Assembly: GCA_902775605.1 (NCBI GenBank)
Contig: CACYNE010000023.1
Span: 1-44,172, forward strand
Reading direction: 5' to 3'
From: an uncultured Prevotellaceae bacterium
GTDB taxonomy: Bacteria > Bacteroidota > Bacteroidia > Bacteroidales > Bacteroidaceae
Length of the DNA: 44,172 nucleotides
Positions 33,556 to 42,927 of the stretch are shown here, piece by piece. The notes beneath the pieces were generated by a model that saw only the letters and a list, made by a program, of their open reading frames with translations, was not told the DNA's origin and ran no database searches. The position numbers and the translations under genes were made by a program. Numbering within the stretch: position 1 is the first letter of the stretch; each line of letters opens with the position of its first letter.

Positions 33556-34881
33556 ATGACATTGACTGTAATGATTGTGGCGCTCTTCGTCATTGGCTAT
33601 CTGTGCATAGCCTTGGAGAGCGTATTGGAGATTAACAAAGCAGCCATCGCACTGCTGATGTGCGTGGGATGCTGGACATTGTTGATGCTGGGCGTACAGG
33701 GATTCTTCCCTGAGGTGGCCGATGGCGTGAGCTATGTGTCAGGTCGCATCCAGCACCACTTGGGCGACGCTGGCGAAACGCTGTTCTTCCTGATGGGTGC
33801 TATGACCATCGTGGAGATTGTTGACTCGAATGGCGGTTTCAACTTCGTTCGTGACATGATGAAGACACGCTCTAAGCGTAAGCTGATGTGGCGTGTGGCC
33901 TTCATGACCTTCTTCCTCTCGGCCATCCTCGACAACCTGACCACCAGTATTGTGATGATCATGGTGCTGAGAAAGTTGGTGCAGAGTCGCGAGGAGCGTC
34001 TGATTTACGCTGGATTGATTATTATCTCGGCCAACTCGGGTGGTGCCTTCTCACCCATTGGCGACGTGACCACCATTATGCTGTGGATCAAGGGCGTGAT
34101 TACTACCCAGGGCGTGCTGACAGAAATCTTCGTGCCCTCGCTGGTATCGATGGTTATCCCCGCTGCCATCCTGAGCTTGTCGCTCAAGGGTAAGTTTGAC
34201 AAGGAGCAGAACCTGAAGTGCAACGAGGTGACGGCCTTCACCAAGAACCAGCGTAAGATCATCTTCCTGCTGGGTGTAGGCGGTCTGATCTTCGTGCCCA
34301 TCTTCAAGACGCTGACCCACCTGCCGCCGTTTATGGGCATCCTGCTCGTGCTAGGCGTGCTGTGGACAGTAACTGAAGTGTTCCATCGTCAGCTGGAGCA
34401 GAATGAGGACGATACGATGGCCAAGCGCGTGAGTGACCTCTTGTCAAAGATTGACCTCTCAACCATCATGTTCTTCCTGGGCATCCTGATGGCTGTAGCC
34501 GTACTCCAGGAGATTGGCATCCTCACCGCTATGGGCGAGGGACTGAACGAGGCCTTCGCTGGCAACTATTACCTGATCAACGGTATCATCGGCGTGCTGT
34601 CGTCTATTGTTGATAATGTGCCTCTGGTGGCTGGCTGTATGGGTATGTATCCTGTGTCTGTCGATGGTGCAATGGCTATCGATGGTATCTTCTGGCAACT
34701 GCTGGCCTATTGTGCCGGTGTGGGTGGTTCTATGCTGATCATCGGCAGTGCTGCCGGTGTGGTAGTGATGGGACTTGAGAAGATTACCTTCGGCTGGTAT
34801 CTGAAGAAGATGACGTGGATTGCCTTTGTGGGCTATCTGGCTGGTATCGGCTGCTACTGGGTAGAGAAACTCTTTATGTAA
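33556..34881 (+). CDS. nhaD: NhaD-type Na+/H+ antiporter
   Basis: A 441-aa membrane protein with about 11-12 helices, in the ion-transporter superfamily. NhaD features are FFLMGAMTIVEIVDSNGGFN, LSAILDNLTTSIVMIMVLRK and SANSGGAFSPIGDVTTIMLW; the acidic and polar residues in the latter two are the likely ion site. It exports sodium in exchange for protons. It lies 16 bases after alaS and is followed by a good terminator. Confidence 0.9.
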   Translation: MTLTVMIVALFVIGYLCIALESVLEINKAAIALLMCVGCWTLLMLGVQGFFPEVADGVSYVSGRIQHHLGDAGETLFFLMGAMTIVEIVDSNGGFNFVRDMMKTRSKRKLMWRVAFMTFFLSAILDNLTTSIVMIMVLRKLVQSREERLIYAGLIIISANSGGAFSPIGDVTTIMLWIKGVITTQGVLTEIFVPSLVSMVIPAAILSLSLKGKFDKEQNLKCNEVTAFTKNQRKIIFLLGVGGLIFVPIFKTLTHLPPFMGILLVLGVLWTVTEVFHRQLEQNEDDTMAKRVSDLLSKIDLSTIMFFLGILMAVAVLQEIGILTAMGEGLNEAFAGNYYLINGIIGVLSSIVDNVPLVAGCMGMYPVSVDGAMAIDGIFWQLLAYCAGVGGSMLIIGSAAGVVVMGLEKITFGWYLKKMTWIAFVGYLAGIGCYWVEKLFM

Positions 34882-34905
34882 GAAGAGCTAATAACAATAA
34901 AATAA

Positions 34906-34935
34906 AAAAGGGAATCCGTTGGGGTTCCCTTTTAT
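34906..34935. terminator. Intrinsic terminator after nhaD
   Basis: AAAAGGGAATCC (34906-34917) pairs with GGGTTCCCTTTT (34922-34933) around GTTG. A-tract and T-tract flank the stem, so it can serve nhaD (+) and the AraC gene (-). Confidence 0.85.
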
Positions 34936-34936
34936 G

Positions 34937-35803
34937 TTATCTGAACTCACTGGGCTTTCGTCCAGTCTTTAGTTTAAACTTTGCCGAGAAATAGTCGGGC
35001 GATTCAAAGTCGAGGCGGTAGGCTATTTCCTTAATGCTCAGGTCGGTGGTTGATAGCAACTCCTTGGCACGCTGCAGGCGAAGCTCCTGCTGATAGATGG
35101 CAGGTGACAGACCAGTGTGCTCCTTGAACAACTTGCGGAAGTTGGAATAGCTGACGCCCAACTCCTGAGCCACCTGCTGAATGGTGAGCGGTGTCTCCAG
35201 CGACTCACGGATGCGCAGACGGGCACGGTTCACCAGTTCTACATGTGTCTGGTTGCGGTCCTTCAGTTCGCGGTTACGTTCCAGAGAATACATCATGCCG
35301 ATAAGGTGGTTCACCAGTCCTGCCATCAACTGCTGGGCATAAGCAGCTTCCTCCTGGGCTGCTGCATAGGCCTGTTTATAGAGGCTGATGACCTCAGCAC
35401 TATAGCCCACATGATAGATGGGCTTGGCGGGTGTGAGGAAGCCGGCACGTACGCGGCTGTCCATATTCTGTCCCTTAAAGCCAATCCAATAACTCTTCCA
35501 TCCGTGGCGACCCTTCGGATGATATGTGTGCCATTCGCCAGGGAAGAGCAGGAAGAAGTCGCCAGCCTTGATGGTTGTTCTTTCTATAGAATCACTTTGA
35601 AACTCGCCCTCGCCCTCGGTGATGTAGAGCAACTGGTATTCAGAGAGTACACGACCCTTGCTTAGGTCGAAGTAATAGCCATCGGCGTGGCCGCGAGTGG
35701 GATATTCGTCCGAAGGTCCTATCTCCTCATAGCCGATGGTGGTGACGGTGAGTCCCCACTGCACATCTCGATGACTGGCAAGCAGATATTTACTGGTTTG
35801 CAT
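34937..35803 (-). CDS. AraC-family transcriptional regulator with cupin sensor
   Basis: A 288-aa regulator. The N-terminal cupin (LYITEGEGEFQSDS, FFLLFPGEWHTYHP, HGWKSYWIGFKG) is the AraC ligand-binding type, often for a sugar. The C-terminal pair of helix-turn-helix motifs is TIQQVAQELGVSYSNFRKLF and IKEIAYRLDFESPDYFSAKF. I start at MQTSKYLL (35803); the frame continues to 35884 but that part lies in the end of the kinase gene upstream. It is the last gene of the kinase operon and could be its regulator of output or an independent sugar regulator. Confidence 0.85.
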   Translation of the reverse strand: MQTSKYLLASHRDVQWGLTVTTIGYEEIGPSDEYPTRGHADGYYFDLSKGRVLSEYQLLYITEGEGEFQSDSIERTTIKAGDFFLLFPGEWHTYHPKGRHGWKSYWIGFKGQNMDSRVRAGFLTPAKPIYHVGYSAEVISLYKQAYAAAQEEAAYAQQLMAGLVNHLIGMMYSLERNRELKDRNQTHVELVNRARLRIRESLETPLTIQQVAQELGVSYSNFRKLFKEHTGLSPAIYQQELRLQRAKELLSTTDLSIKEIAYRLDFESPDYFSAKFKLKTGRKPSEFR

Positions 35804-35837
35804 GAATATGACTAAACAATCTATTCTTCTAAAAAAC

Positions 35838-37826
35838 TTATTCGCACGGAATGCGCACCCAGAACGTAGAGCCTTTGCCCTCACCGTCGCTCAGAACGCC
35901 AATACGTCCACCGCAGCGCTCGGCTATGCTCTTGCAGATACTCAGTCCCAGACCCGTGCCTTGAACAAAGTCGTTGAGTTTTACAAAGCGTTCGAACACC
36001 ATATTTTGTTTTTCCTTGGGAATTCCTGCGCCTGTGTCCTCGCAATAGATATAAAGTTGGCTGTTCTCGTACTGGTAGCCCACCTTGATATGGCCTTGCT
36101 CCGTATATTTCACAGCATTGGTAACGAAATTGGTAATAATCTGCTGAACGCGTCCCTTGTCGATGCGTACCTGCAGCGAGGTGTAAGGGTTCTCGCAGAG
36201 GAATTTCACCGCAGGGTTCTGCACGCGCTGAGCTAGTGTCTGACAGATGTCGTTGAATACATAGGCAAAGTCCACATCCTCGAGTGAGATAGACTGTACA
36301 CCCTTATCCATGTTTGATGCCTCAAGGATATCGTTGATCAGGCGTAGCAGCATGTCACAGTTATTGCGAATGATGCGGATAAATTCCTGACGATCCTCAG
36401 GCGCATCGATGGTTTGTAGCAAGTCGCTGAATCCCACGATGGCGTTCAAAGGGGTGCGAATCTCGTGGGTCATGTTAGCCAGGAACAAACTCTTCATGCG
36501 GCCAGAGTCGTTGGCGCGTGCTGTCTCTCGGCGCAGGCGCTCTTGAGTATCCATGAGATATGTGATGTTACGCAGCACACCAAAGTGACCTGTGAATGTG
36601 CCGTTCTCATCGTGAATGGGCATGCCACTGATGATGTACCACTGAGGATCCTTATCTACTGGCGTGTTGAGGAAGTGGTGAGTCATTTGCACGTCGCGGT
36701 CCATCTTCTCATAATTGTCAAGGAACAGCTTGGCCTGTTCGCGATGCTCAGGGTCAGCCAGACTATTGACATAAGTATCAAAGTCGCGCGAATAGTCCAC
36801 GTTCTTCAGCGACTGCGAGAAGTGGATGATTTTATTTGCCGGGTCAGTCCACCATACAAACATCTGATTATTCTTGAGTAGGTAGTGCAGTTGTTCCTCA
36901 TACTCATTAATCTGACGTTGCCATTCCTGTAATTCTATTTCATGTTGGTGTTGTTCCATATAGACGTTGCGGTCGGGCGTTACGTCACGACAGGTTACAA
37001 TGTAATACACGTGGTTTCCCTCATCGTCGAACAAAGGAGTGATAAGAAACTCGATATATATCATAACTCCCGACTCGGGAATAACCATCTTCTGACAGGC
37101 ATAGAATTCATCGTGCGATGTGGGGTCGAAATCCTTCTTGATGAGAGGCAGGTCAAACAATTTCGTATTGCGGAAGTAGGTCTCCGTCTCAGGAGTGATG
37201 TTACACAGTTCACGCATCTTGTCGTTGTAGTCCAGCAGAACACCATCCGGCATATAGAACGACATGGCGGTAAGCGACGTCTGGAAAATCTTTTTGTAGC
37301 GCTGTAGGTTAGCCTCGTTTTGTTTTGTCTCGTTGACCACTTTAGTCACGTCGCTGCCAATGAAATAGAGCGTGTTGATTTCTCCGCCTTTGTCAGCATC
37401 GCTGATGATGTGCCCCTCAAAGTAGAACCAGAAGGGACGCTCCGAGGTGCCCACATTCCATCTCACCTTCTGATGCACCACATGCTCCTTTCCAGAGAGT
37501 AATAAATTAATATTGCGTTTAAAGGCATCGTACTCCTGTGGATGAATATGTTCTTTGAATTCAAACATGTTCATTCCTTCCATGGGGATGATTAGGTGGG
37601 CATTACTGGTGATGAGGTCAGTCTTGACATTGTATCTCAGCACAGAGAGCCCGCACAGGTCAATAGCCTTTTGTGCAAGGTCGCGCATCGCAATACTTTC
37701 GCGGGTTTGGCGACGGTGGCGTCTGTAGAAGAGGAAAAAGACCACCACAATGGCAGCCGACAATGCCAATAGGGCTATCATCACGCTGATGGGGTTGATA
37801 TGTATGTTGGCAAGCAGGCTTATCAT
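35838..37826 (-). CDS. PAS-domain sensor histidine kinase (intact H-box)
   Basis: A 662-aa kinase. Membrane helix near residues 14-34, then PAS-like domains (about 50-165, 175-285 and 310-425), HisKA with MTHEIRTPLNAIVGFSDLLQ (H454, codon at 36467-36465) and HATPase_c with QIITNFVTNAVKYTEQGHIK, YCEDTGAGIPKEKQN and FVQGTGLGLSICKSIAERCG. All catalytic motifs are present. Its ATG (37826) overlaps the stop of the upstream kinase (ATGA); the longer start at 37877 is unlikely. No receiver domain or response regulator is encoded nearby. Confidence 0.87.
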   Translation of the reverse strand: MISLLANIHINPISVMIALLALSAAIVVVFFLFYRRHRRQTRESIAMRDLAQKAIDLCGLSVLRYNVKTDLITSNAHLIIPMEGMNMFEFKEHIHPQEYDAFKRNINLLLSGKEHVVHQKVRWNVGTSERPFWFYFEGHIISDADKGGEINTLYFIGSDVTKVVNETKQNEANLQRYKKIFQTSLTAMSFYMPDGVLLDYNDKMRELCNITPETETYFRNTKLFDLPLIKKDFDPTSHDEFYACQKMVIPESGVMIYIEFLITPLFDDEGNHVYYIVTCRDVTPDRNVYMEQHQHEIELQEWQRQINEYEEQLHYLLKNNQMFVWWTDPANKIIHFSQSLKNVDYSRDFDTYVNSLADPEHREQAKLFLDNYEKMDRDVQMTHHFLNTPVDKDPQWYIISGMPIHDENGTFTGHFGVLRNITYLMDTQERLRRETARANDSGRMKSLFLANMTHEIRTPLNAIVGFSDLLQTIDAPEDRQEFIRIIRNNCDMLLRLINDILEASNMDKGVQSISLEDVDFAYVFNDICQTLAQRVQNPAVKFLCENPYTSLQVRIDKGRVQQIITNFVTNAVKYTEQGHIKVGYQYENSQLYIYCEDTGAGIPKEKQNMVFERFVKLNDFVQGTGLGLSICKSIAERCGGRIGVLSDGEGKGSTFWVRIPCE

Positions 37827-39817
37827 AAGTGTTCCTTTCTTTCTATGTTCAATATCTTGCATGGAATAGAAATCCATACGGTGGTGCCTCGACCTAACTC
37901 TGAGTTGATTTCGAAATTACCGCCCATCTGTTCAGTGAGTTCCTTACAGATAGGTAGTCCCAGTCCTGTGCCGTTCTTCGACTTACTGACAAAGCGCTCG
38001 AAGATGTGAGGCAGGTCTTTCTGAGGGATACCATTGCCCGTATCCTCTATCATAATGACCAGATGACCGTGAATATAGTCATATCGTGCGCGTATGCTAC
38101 CCTCAGTAGTGTGCTGGGCGGCGTTATTCACTATCTGTTGCACGATATAGCCCACATGACTTTCATCAATCTCTACCTCCATCGTCTTATAGTGGTCCTC
38201 AACGATGTATTCCACGTGAGGCTGCAGGAAATTTGTCCAGCCTTGCTGACAGTAGGCTTCAAAGGTGGCTGCGATGTCGTGGGGTTGGTATTTGATCTCA
38301 ATCATCCTGGCATCGAGGCGCGACAAGAACAGAATCTCGTTGATCAGGTTCAGCAGATAGGTTGAGTTGCTCTTGATCTGCTCAATGAACAACGGCTCTT
38401 CCTCCACCGAATGCTCTTTGTCGAACAACTCGGCGAAGCCCACCACAGAAGCTAATGGCGTACGAATCTCGAAGCTCATGTTGCGCAGGAACACGTTTTT
38501 GATGTTCTCCAGTCCCTGAGCCTTGATGCTCTCCACCTCGAGCTGTCGTTCCGTTTCTTTCACCTCGCTGACATCACGGCATAGTCCGAAGTATTTCGTC
38601 AGCTTGCCTTGCGCGTCGAACACGGGGATGAAGTGCAGTTGCAGAATCAGCGGCAGTCTGCCCTTGCTTCTCAGCGTGGTCTTCACCTCAAAGACGAAAG
38701 CCTCAGCCGTGCGTCTGTCCATCTGTTCATAGATGCGCAGGATGCGCTTCTTGGCCGAGTCGTCGAGTAGCGTCATGCAACGGGCCTGACTGAGATAGAG
38801 CTGTATTTCGTTGATGCCCTTGAAGATGGTGAGCATGTGGTTGTCGGGCGAGTATTCGGTCATACGCACGCCACCAACCTGTAGCAGGTAGTTGATGTTG
38901 TTGATATAATCAGCCACCTCCTTGTTGGCATTCGTCAAGTTCTTCACATCATTGTGCAGTTTACGATACGAGTGCACATGTTCTGTCCTGTTGATACCAG
39001 TGCCGAAGTAACCCCTCAGCTCGTTGTGGTCATCATAGATGGGCAGGATCTGCATCTCGTAGTACACAAACTCGTCCAGTTCCTTGACGTAGCGGTCCAT
39101 CAGTGTGGCGTGGAAATAATCCATTTTACGAATCTCCTCAGCCGACAGTTCTGTGAGCCCTGTCAGGTTAAGGCGCTGAGCCATGATGCTCTCATGCGTG
39201 CCATTAAACGTTTCGCACACCTTCTGGTTAAAGTCCACCAGATTGCCATCGACATCATAGAGCGCCATGTCCGTCATCGCAATGTTGAACACGGATTTAT
39301 AGCGAATCATCATGTCCTTTGCCTGCATCTGACGGGCTTTCGAGTCGGTGATGTCCATTTCAGCGCCCACAAGTTTTGAGGGCAGTCCGTCCTCGCCATA
39401 TACGACAGGCATCATGTTCACCACATAGTCTCGCTCTTCAGTGTCTTCGTTCTTGGCACGCAGCACAACGGAAGCGGTGGTTGCCTTGCCCTGCAGCAGA
39501 GAATCCAGCTTGTCTCGTAACTGCTCAAAGTCAATAATGGGATAGCGCTTTGACAGTTCCATCGTGCTATAAGTCCTGACAATGTTGCCATGATAGTTCA
39601 GCCAATAAAAGAGCTGGGTATTCACGTTATAGGTCCACAGATGTACGTGGCCGGCATCAAAAATGCCATAAAGACGCTGGTAGCGAATACTGTGCTTATG
39701 ATTCTCGCGTTTCTCCTTCAACCAGAAAAACACGTAGAACCACGTCAGTATGACTATAACAGCAGCCAAGACCGAGACGCCAACAATAATAGGCCAATAT
39801 GATTGTTCAGGTTCCAT
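37823..39817 (-). CDS. PAS-domain histidine-kinase homologue lacking the phospho-accepting histidine
   Basis: A 664-aa protein of the same build as the next gene: membrane helix (about 9-31), PAS-like domains, HisKA and HATPase_c. In HisKA the usual MSHEIRTPL reads MSFEIRTPL: the His is Phe449 (TTC codon at 38473-38471). The ATPase part is complete (QIVNNAAQHT, IEDTGNGIPQKD, FVSKSKNGTGLGLPICKELT). It therefore may bind ATP and dimerise but cannot autophosphorylate at the normal site. It is the first gene of a three-gene operon with an intact kinase and an AraC regulator. The start is the ATG at 39817; the frame to 39856 crosses the promoter. Confidence 0.88.
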   Translation of the reverse strand: MEPEQSYWPIIVGVSVLAAVIVILTWFYVFFWLKEKRENHKHSIRYQRLYGIFDAGHVHLWTYNVNTQLFYWLNYHGNIVRTYSTMELSKRYPIIDFEQLRDKLDSLLQGKATTASVVLRAKNEDTEERDYVVNMMPVVYGEDGLPSKLVGAEMDITDSKARQMQAKDMMIRYKSVFNIAMTDMALYDVDGNLVDFNQKVCETFNGTHESIMAQRLNLTGLTELSAEEIRKMDYFHATLMDRYVKELDEFVYYEMQILPIYDDHNELRGYFGTGINRTEHVHSYRKLHNDVKNLTNANKEVADYINNINYLLQVGGVRMTEYSPDNHMLTIFKGINEIQLYLSQARCMTLLDDSAKKRILRIYEQMDRRTAEAFVFEVKTTLRSKGRLPLILQLHFIPVFDAQGKLTKYFGLCRDVSEVKETERQLEVESIKAQGLENIKNVFLRNMSFEIRTPLASVVGFAELFDKEHSVEEEPLFIEQIKSNSTYLLNLINEILFLSRLDARMIEIKYQPHDIAATFEAYCQQGWTNFLQPHVEYIVEDHYKTMEVEIDESHVGYIVQQIVNNAAQHTTEGSIRARYDYIHGHLVIMIEDTGNGIPQKDLPHIFERFVSKSKNGTGLGLPICKELTEQMGGNFEINSELGRGTTVWISIPCKILNIERKEHL

Positions 39818-39835
39818 TCCGTCAATTTTGTTCGG

Positions 39836-39867
39836 CAAAAATAGACAAAAAAACACGAATTGCCAAA
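39836..39867 (-). promoter_or_regulatory. Promoter of the kinase-kinase-AraC operon
   Basis: On the minus strand TTTG (39867-39864), 20 bp, TATTTTTG (39843-39836). Start near 39830; ATG at 39817. Confidence 0.78.
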
Positions 39868-39895
39868 TATTTTATGGTTTTTGTGTTTATTTTTG

Positions 39896-39903
39896 TACCT
39901 TTG
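39896..39903 (+). promoter_or_regulatory. -7 box of the O-acetylhomoserine sulfhydrylase gene
   Basis: TACCTTTG, 30 bases before the ATG at 39934; back to back with the kinase-operon promoter. No clear -33 TTTG at normal spacing. Confidence 0.65.
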
Positions 39904-39933
39904 CATGCAAAATTTATTTAATTGGTAAGGAAA

Positions 39934-41217
39934 ATGAGTCAGAAAATGAAACCAGCAACCATCTGCGTACAGGCAGGATGGGAACCTAAGAATGGAGAAT
40001 CGCGCGTGTTACCTATCTATCAGAGCACCACGTTTAAGTATGACAACACAGAAGAGATGGCCGACCTCTTTGACTTGAAGAAGGAGGGCTATTTTTACAC
40101 TCGCCTGCAGAACCCCACCAACGATGCTGTGGCCAAGAAGATTGCAGCTCTTGAGGGTGGAGTGGGCGCGATGCTTACATCGAGTGGTCAGGCCGCGAAC
40201 TTCTATGCCATCTTTAATATTTGTGAGGCAGGCGATCATTTTGTGACTTCAAATGAGATTTATGGCGGCACCTACAACCTCTTTGGCGTGACGCTGAAGA
40301 AGTTGGGTATTGAGTGCACCTTTGTCAATCCTGAAGCCTCTGAGGAGGAGATCAATGCGGCTTTCCGTCCCAACACGAAGGCCCTGTTTGGCGAGACCAT
40401 CTCGAACCCTGGCTGCAAGGTGCTCGACATTGAGAAGTTTGCCCGCATTGCCCACAGTCATGGTGTGCCCCTGATTATCGACAACACCTTCCCCACACCC
40501 GTTAACTGTCGTCCCTTCGAGTGGGGAGCCGACATCGTGACCCATTCCACCACCAAGTATATGGATGGTCACGCCACACAGGTGGGCGGCTGTATTGTGG
40601 ACAGTGGCAACTTCGACTGGGATGCCCATGCAGAGAAGTTCCCCGGACTCACCACCCCCGATGAGTCGTACCACGGACTTACCTATACTAAGAAGTTTGG
40701 CAAGATGGCCTATATGACCAAGCTCACTGCACAGTTGATGCGCGACCTGGGTTCCATCCCCTCGCCCCACAACGCCTTCCTGCTGAACCTGGGACTGGAG
40801 ACCCTGCACCTGCGCATGAAGCAGCACTGCAGCAATGCCCAGACCATTGCCGAGTTCCTGAAGAACGATGACCGCGTGGCTTGGGTGCATTACAGCGGAC
40901 TCGAAGGTGACGAGAGTCATGCCCTGGCACGGAAATACCTGCCCAACGGCTCGTGCGGCGTTATTGCCTTTGGACTGAAGGGCACTCGCGAGACCGCCGT
41001 GAAGTTTATGGACTCGCTGAAGCTGATCTGTATCGTGACCCATGTGGCCGATGCCCGTACCTGCGTGCTCCATCCCGCCAGTCACACCCATCGCCAGCTC
41101 TCTGATGAGCAGTTGCTGGAGGCTGGTGTGGCCCCCGACTTGATTCGTCTGTCAGTAGGTATTGAGGACGTAGAGGACTTGCTTGACGATATCAAACAGG
41201 CACTGGACAGAATCTAA
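39934..41217 (+). CDS. O-acetylhomoserine sulfhydrylase-type PLP enzyme
   Basis: A 427-aa member of the Cys/Met-metabolism PLP family. It starts MKPATICVQAGWEPKNGE, with ICVQAGWEP and PIYQSTTFKYDN typical of O-acetylhomoserine (thiol)-lyases; SSGQAANFYAIFNI binds the cofactor phosphate, IIDNTFPTPVNCRPFEWGAD holds the conserved Asp, and the PLP-binding Lys is in HSTTKYMDGHATQVGG. Length around 430 fits direct sulfhydrylation rather than shorter gamma-synthases. It makes homocysteine (or related thioethers). ATG at 39934 is preceded by TAAGGA; a TTG at 39922 is less likely. Confidence 0.88.
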   Translation: MSQKMKPATICVQAGWEPKNGESRVLPIYQSTTFKYDNTEEMADLFDLKKEGYFYTRLQNPTNDAVAKKIAALEGGVGAMLTSSGQAANFYAIFNICEAGDHFVTSNEIYGGTYNLFGVTLKKLGIECTFVNPEASEEEINAAFRPNTKALFGETISNPGCKVLDIEKFARIAHSHGVPLIIDNTFPTPVNCRPFEWGADIVTHSTTKYMDGHATQVGGCIVDSGNFDWDAHAEKFPGLTTPDESYHGLTYTKKFGKMAYMTKLTAQLMRDLGSIPSPHNAFLLNLGLETLHLRMKQHCSNAQTIAEFLKNDDRVAWVHYSGLEGDESHALARKYLPNGSCGVIAFGLKGTRETAVKFMDSLKLICIVTHVADARTCVLHPASHTHRQLSDEQLLEAGVAPDLIRLSVGIEDVEDLLDDIKQALDRI

Positions 41218-41252
41218 CGCCTCAAAATTTCATAAAAAACAGCTCAATTTGT

Positions 41253-41282
41253 TGTATAGTTAAAAAAAAAGTTCTATCTTTG
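41253..41282 (+). promoter_or_regulatory. Promoter of frr
   Basis: GTTG (TTG at 41252-41254), 20 bp, TATCTTTG (41275-41282). Start near 41289, leader about 20 nt. Confidence 0.65.
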
Positions 41283-41309
41283 TCAGCAGAAAAACTTAAC
41301 AACAGTATT

Positions 41310-41870
41310 ATGATTGACGTAAAAGAAACATTGCAGCAGGCCGAAGAGCGCATGGAGATGGCAGCCATGTATCTCGAAGACGAGTTGAGCCGCATCCGCG
41401 CAGGCCGTGCTAACGTGGCCATCCTTGATGGCGTACGTGTGGAGTCCTATGGTAGTCGTGTGCCCCTGAATCAGGTGGCCACCGTGAACTGTCCCGATGC
41501 GCGTACCATCGCCATCAAGCCTTGGGATAAGAAGCAGATTCGCGACATTGAGAAGGCCATCATGGACAGCGACGTAGGCATCACTCCCGAGAACAATGGT
41601 GAGGTGATCCGCCTGATTATTCCCCAGCCCACTGAGGAGCGTCGTCGCGACTTGGTGAAGCAGTGCAACAAGATTGCCGAGAAGGCTAAGGTAGAGGTGC
41701 GCAATGTGCGTGGCGACATCAAGGAAAAGTTGAAGAAGGCCATCAAGGACGGACTCTCTGAGGACTTGGAGAAGGACGCAGAGAACGACCTGCAGAAGGT
41801 ACACGACAAGTATATCAAGAAGCTCGACGAGCTGATTGATGCAAAGAACAAGGAGATTATGACCGTATAA
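41310..41870 (+). CDS. frr: Ribosome recycling factor
   Basis: A 186-aa RRF that splits the post-termination ribosome with EF-G. Diagnostic segments are YLEDELSRIRAGRANVAILD, VPLNQVATVNCPDARTIAIK, PWDKKQIRDIEKAIMDSDVG and RRRDLVKQCNKIAEKAKVEV. The start is the ATG at 41310 (MIDVKETLQQAEERM); the longer TTG start at 41280 lies in the -7 box. Confidence 0.96.
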   Translation: MIDVKETLQQAEERMEMAAMYLEDELSRIRAGRANVAILDGVRVESYGSRVPLNQVATVNCPDARTIAIKPWDKKQIRDIEKAIMDSDVGITPENNGEVIRLIIPQPTEERRRDLVKQCNKIAEKAKVEVRNVRGDIKEKLKKAIKDGLSEDLEKDAENDLQKVHDKYIKKLDELIDAKNKEIMTV

Positions 41871-41935
41871 AAGGCCTTTGGCTTTTAGCTTTTGGCTTTT
41901 GGCTAACAGCTAACAGCTAACCGCTAACAGCCATT
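41871..41935 (+). repeat. Short-word spacer repeat between frr and rsgA
   Basis: TTTTGGCTTTTGGC words followed by TAACAGCTAACAGC words fill the whole gap. The same kind of words appear inside dnaG. Confidence 0.75.
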
Positions 41936-42874
41936 ATGAAGGGACTTGTCGTTAAGAATACAGGCAGTTGGTACACCGTCCGCACGGACGATGGCCAACT
42001 GCTTGACTGTAAAATAAAGGGTAACTTCCGCCTGAAGGGCATCCGCACCACCAATCCGGTGGCTGTGGGCGACCGTGTGGAAGTGAACGAAGAAGGATGG
42101 ATAGTGGCCATTGAGGATCGTCGCAACTATATCATCCGCAAGAGTATTAACCTCTCCAAGCAGAGTCATATCATTGCCGCCAATGTGGATCAGGCGTTTC
42201 TGGTGGTCACGGTGGTCAATCCCCAAACCAGTACAACGTTCATTGACCGTTTCCTGGCTTCTGCCGAGGCCTATCGGGTGCCAGTGGTGCTGGTATTCAA
42301 TAAGACCGACCTCTTGGACGACGACCTGCAGCGTTATCAGGAGGCGGTGGTCAATCTCTATGAGACCATTGGCTATGAGTGCCGTCAGGTGTCAGCCCAG
42401 ACGGGTAGCGGCATCGACGAGCTTCGCCATCTGATGGCGGGCAAGATCACGCTGCTCAGTGGCAACAGTGGTGTGGGCAAATCGACCCTCATCAACAAGT
42501 TGGTGCCTGGCGTCAACCTGCGTACCGCCGAGATCAGTGATGCGCATAACATGGGCATGCACACCACCACCTTCAGCGAGATGATTCCGCTCACAGCTAA
42601 TGGCCATGAGCCAATAGCCGGCTACCTCATCGATACGCCAGGCATCAAGGGCTTTGGCACTTTCGATATGGAGCCTGAGGAGATTACGGGCTATTTCAAG
42701 GACATCTTCCATTTCTCCAAGGACTGCCGTTTCTCCAACTGCACCCACACCCACGAGCCTGGCTGTGCTGTGCTCAAGGCTGTGGAGGACCACTATATTG
42801 CTGAGAGCCGCTATCAGTCGTATCTCTCGATGCTCGACGATAAGGAAGAAGGCAAGTATCGCGAGGCGCAATAG
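41936..42874 (+). CDS. rsgA: Ribosome small-subunit biogenesis GTPase RsgA
   Basis: A 312-aa circularly permuted GTPase that checks late 30S assembly. OB fold ([20 protein letters not shown]), then G4 NKTD, G5 SAQTG, G1 [10 protein letters not shown]2/G3 DTPGIKGFG, and a C-terminal zinc finger [14 protein letters not shown]. Length and order are those of YjeQ. It lies 65 bases after frr. Confidence 0.95.
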   Translation: MKGLVVKNTGSWYTVRTDDGQLLDCKIKGNFRLKGIRTTNPVAVGDRVEVNEEGWIVAIEDRRNYIIRKSINLSKQSHIIAANVDQAFLVVTVVNPQTSTTFIDRFLASAEAYRVPVVLVFNKTDLLDDDLQRYQEAVVNLYETIGYECRQVSAQTGSGIDELRHLMAGKITLLSGNSGVGKSTLINKLVPGVNLRTAEISDAHNMGMHTTTFSEMIPLTANGHEPIAGYLIDTPGIKGFGTFDMEPEEITGYFKDIFHFSKDCRFSNCTHTHEPGCAVLKAVEDHYIAESRYQSYLSMLDDKEEGKYREAQ

Positions 42875-42876
42875 AT

Positions 42877-42927
42877 GTTTGAGGGTTGAAAGTTGAGGTT
42901 TCAAGATTCAAGTTTCAAGTTTGAGGT
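42877..42927 (+). repeat. Short-word spacer repeat before the SpoU methyltransferase
   Basis: GTTTGAGG, GGTTTCAAG and TTCAAGTTTCAAGTTTGAGG words. The pattern is close to the reverse complement of the spacer before cls (13862-13910); both include GATGTTTGAGG. Confidence 0.7.
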
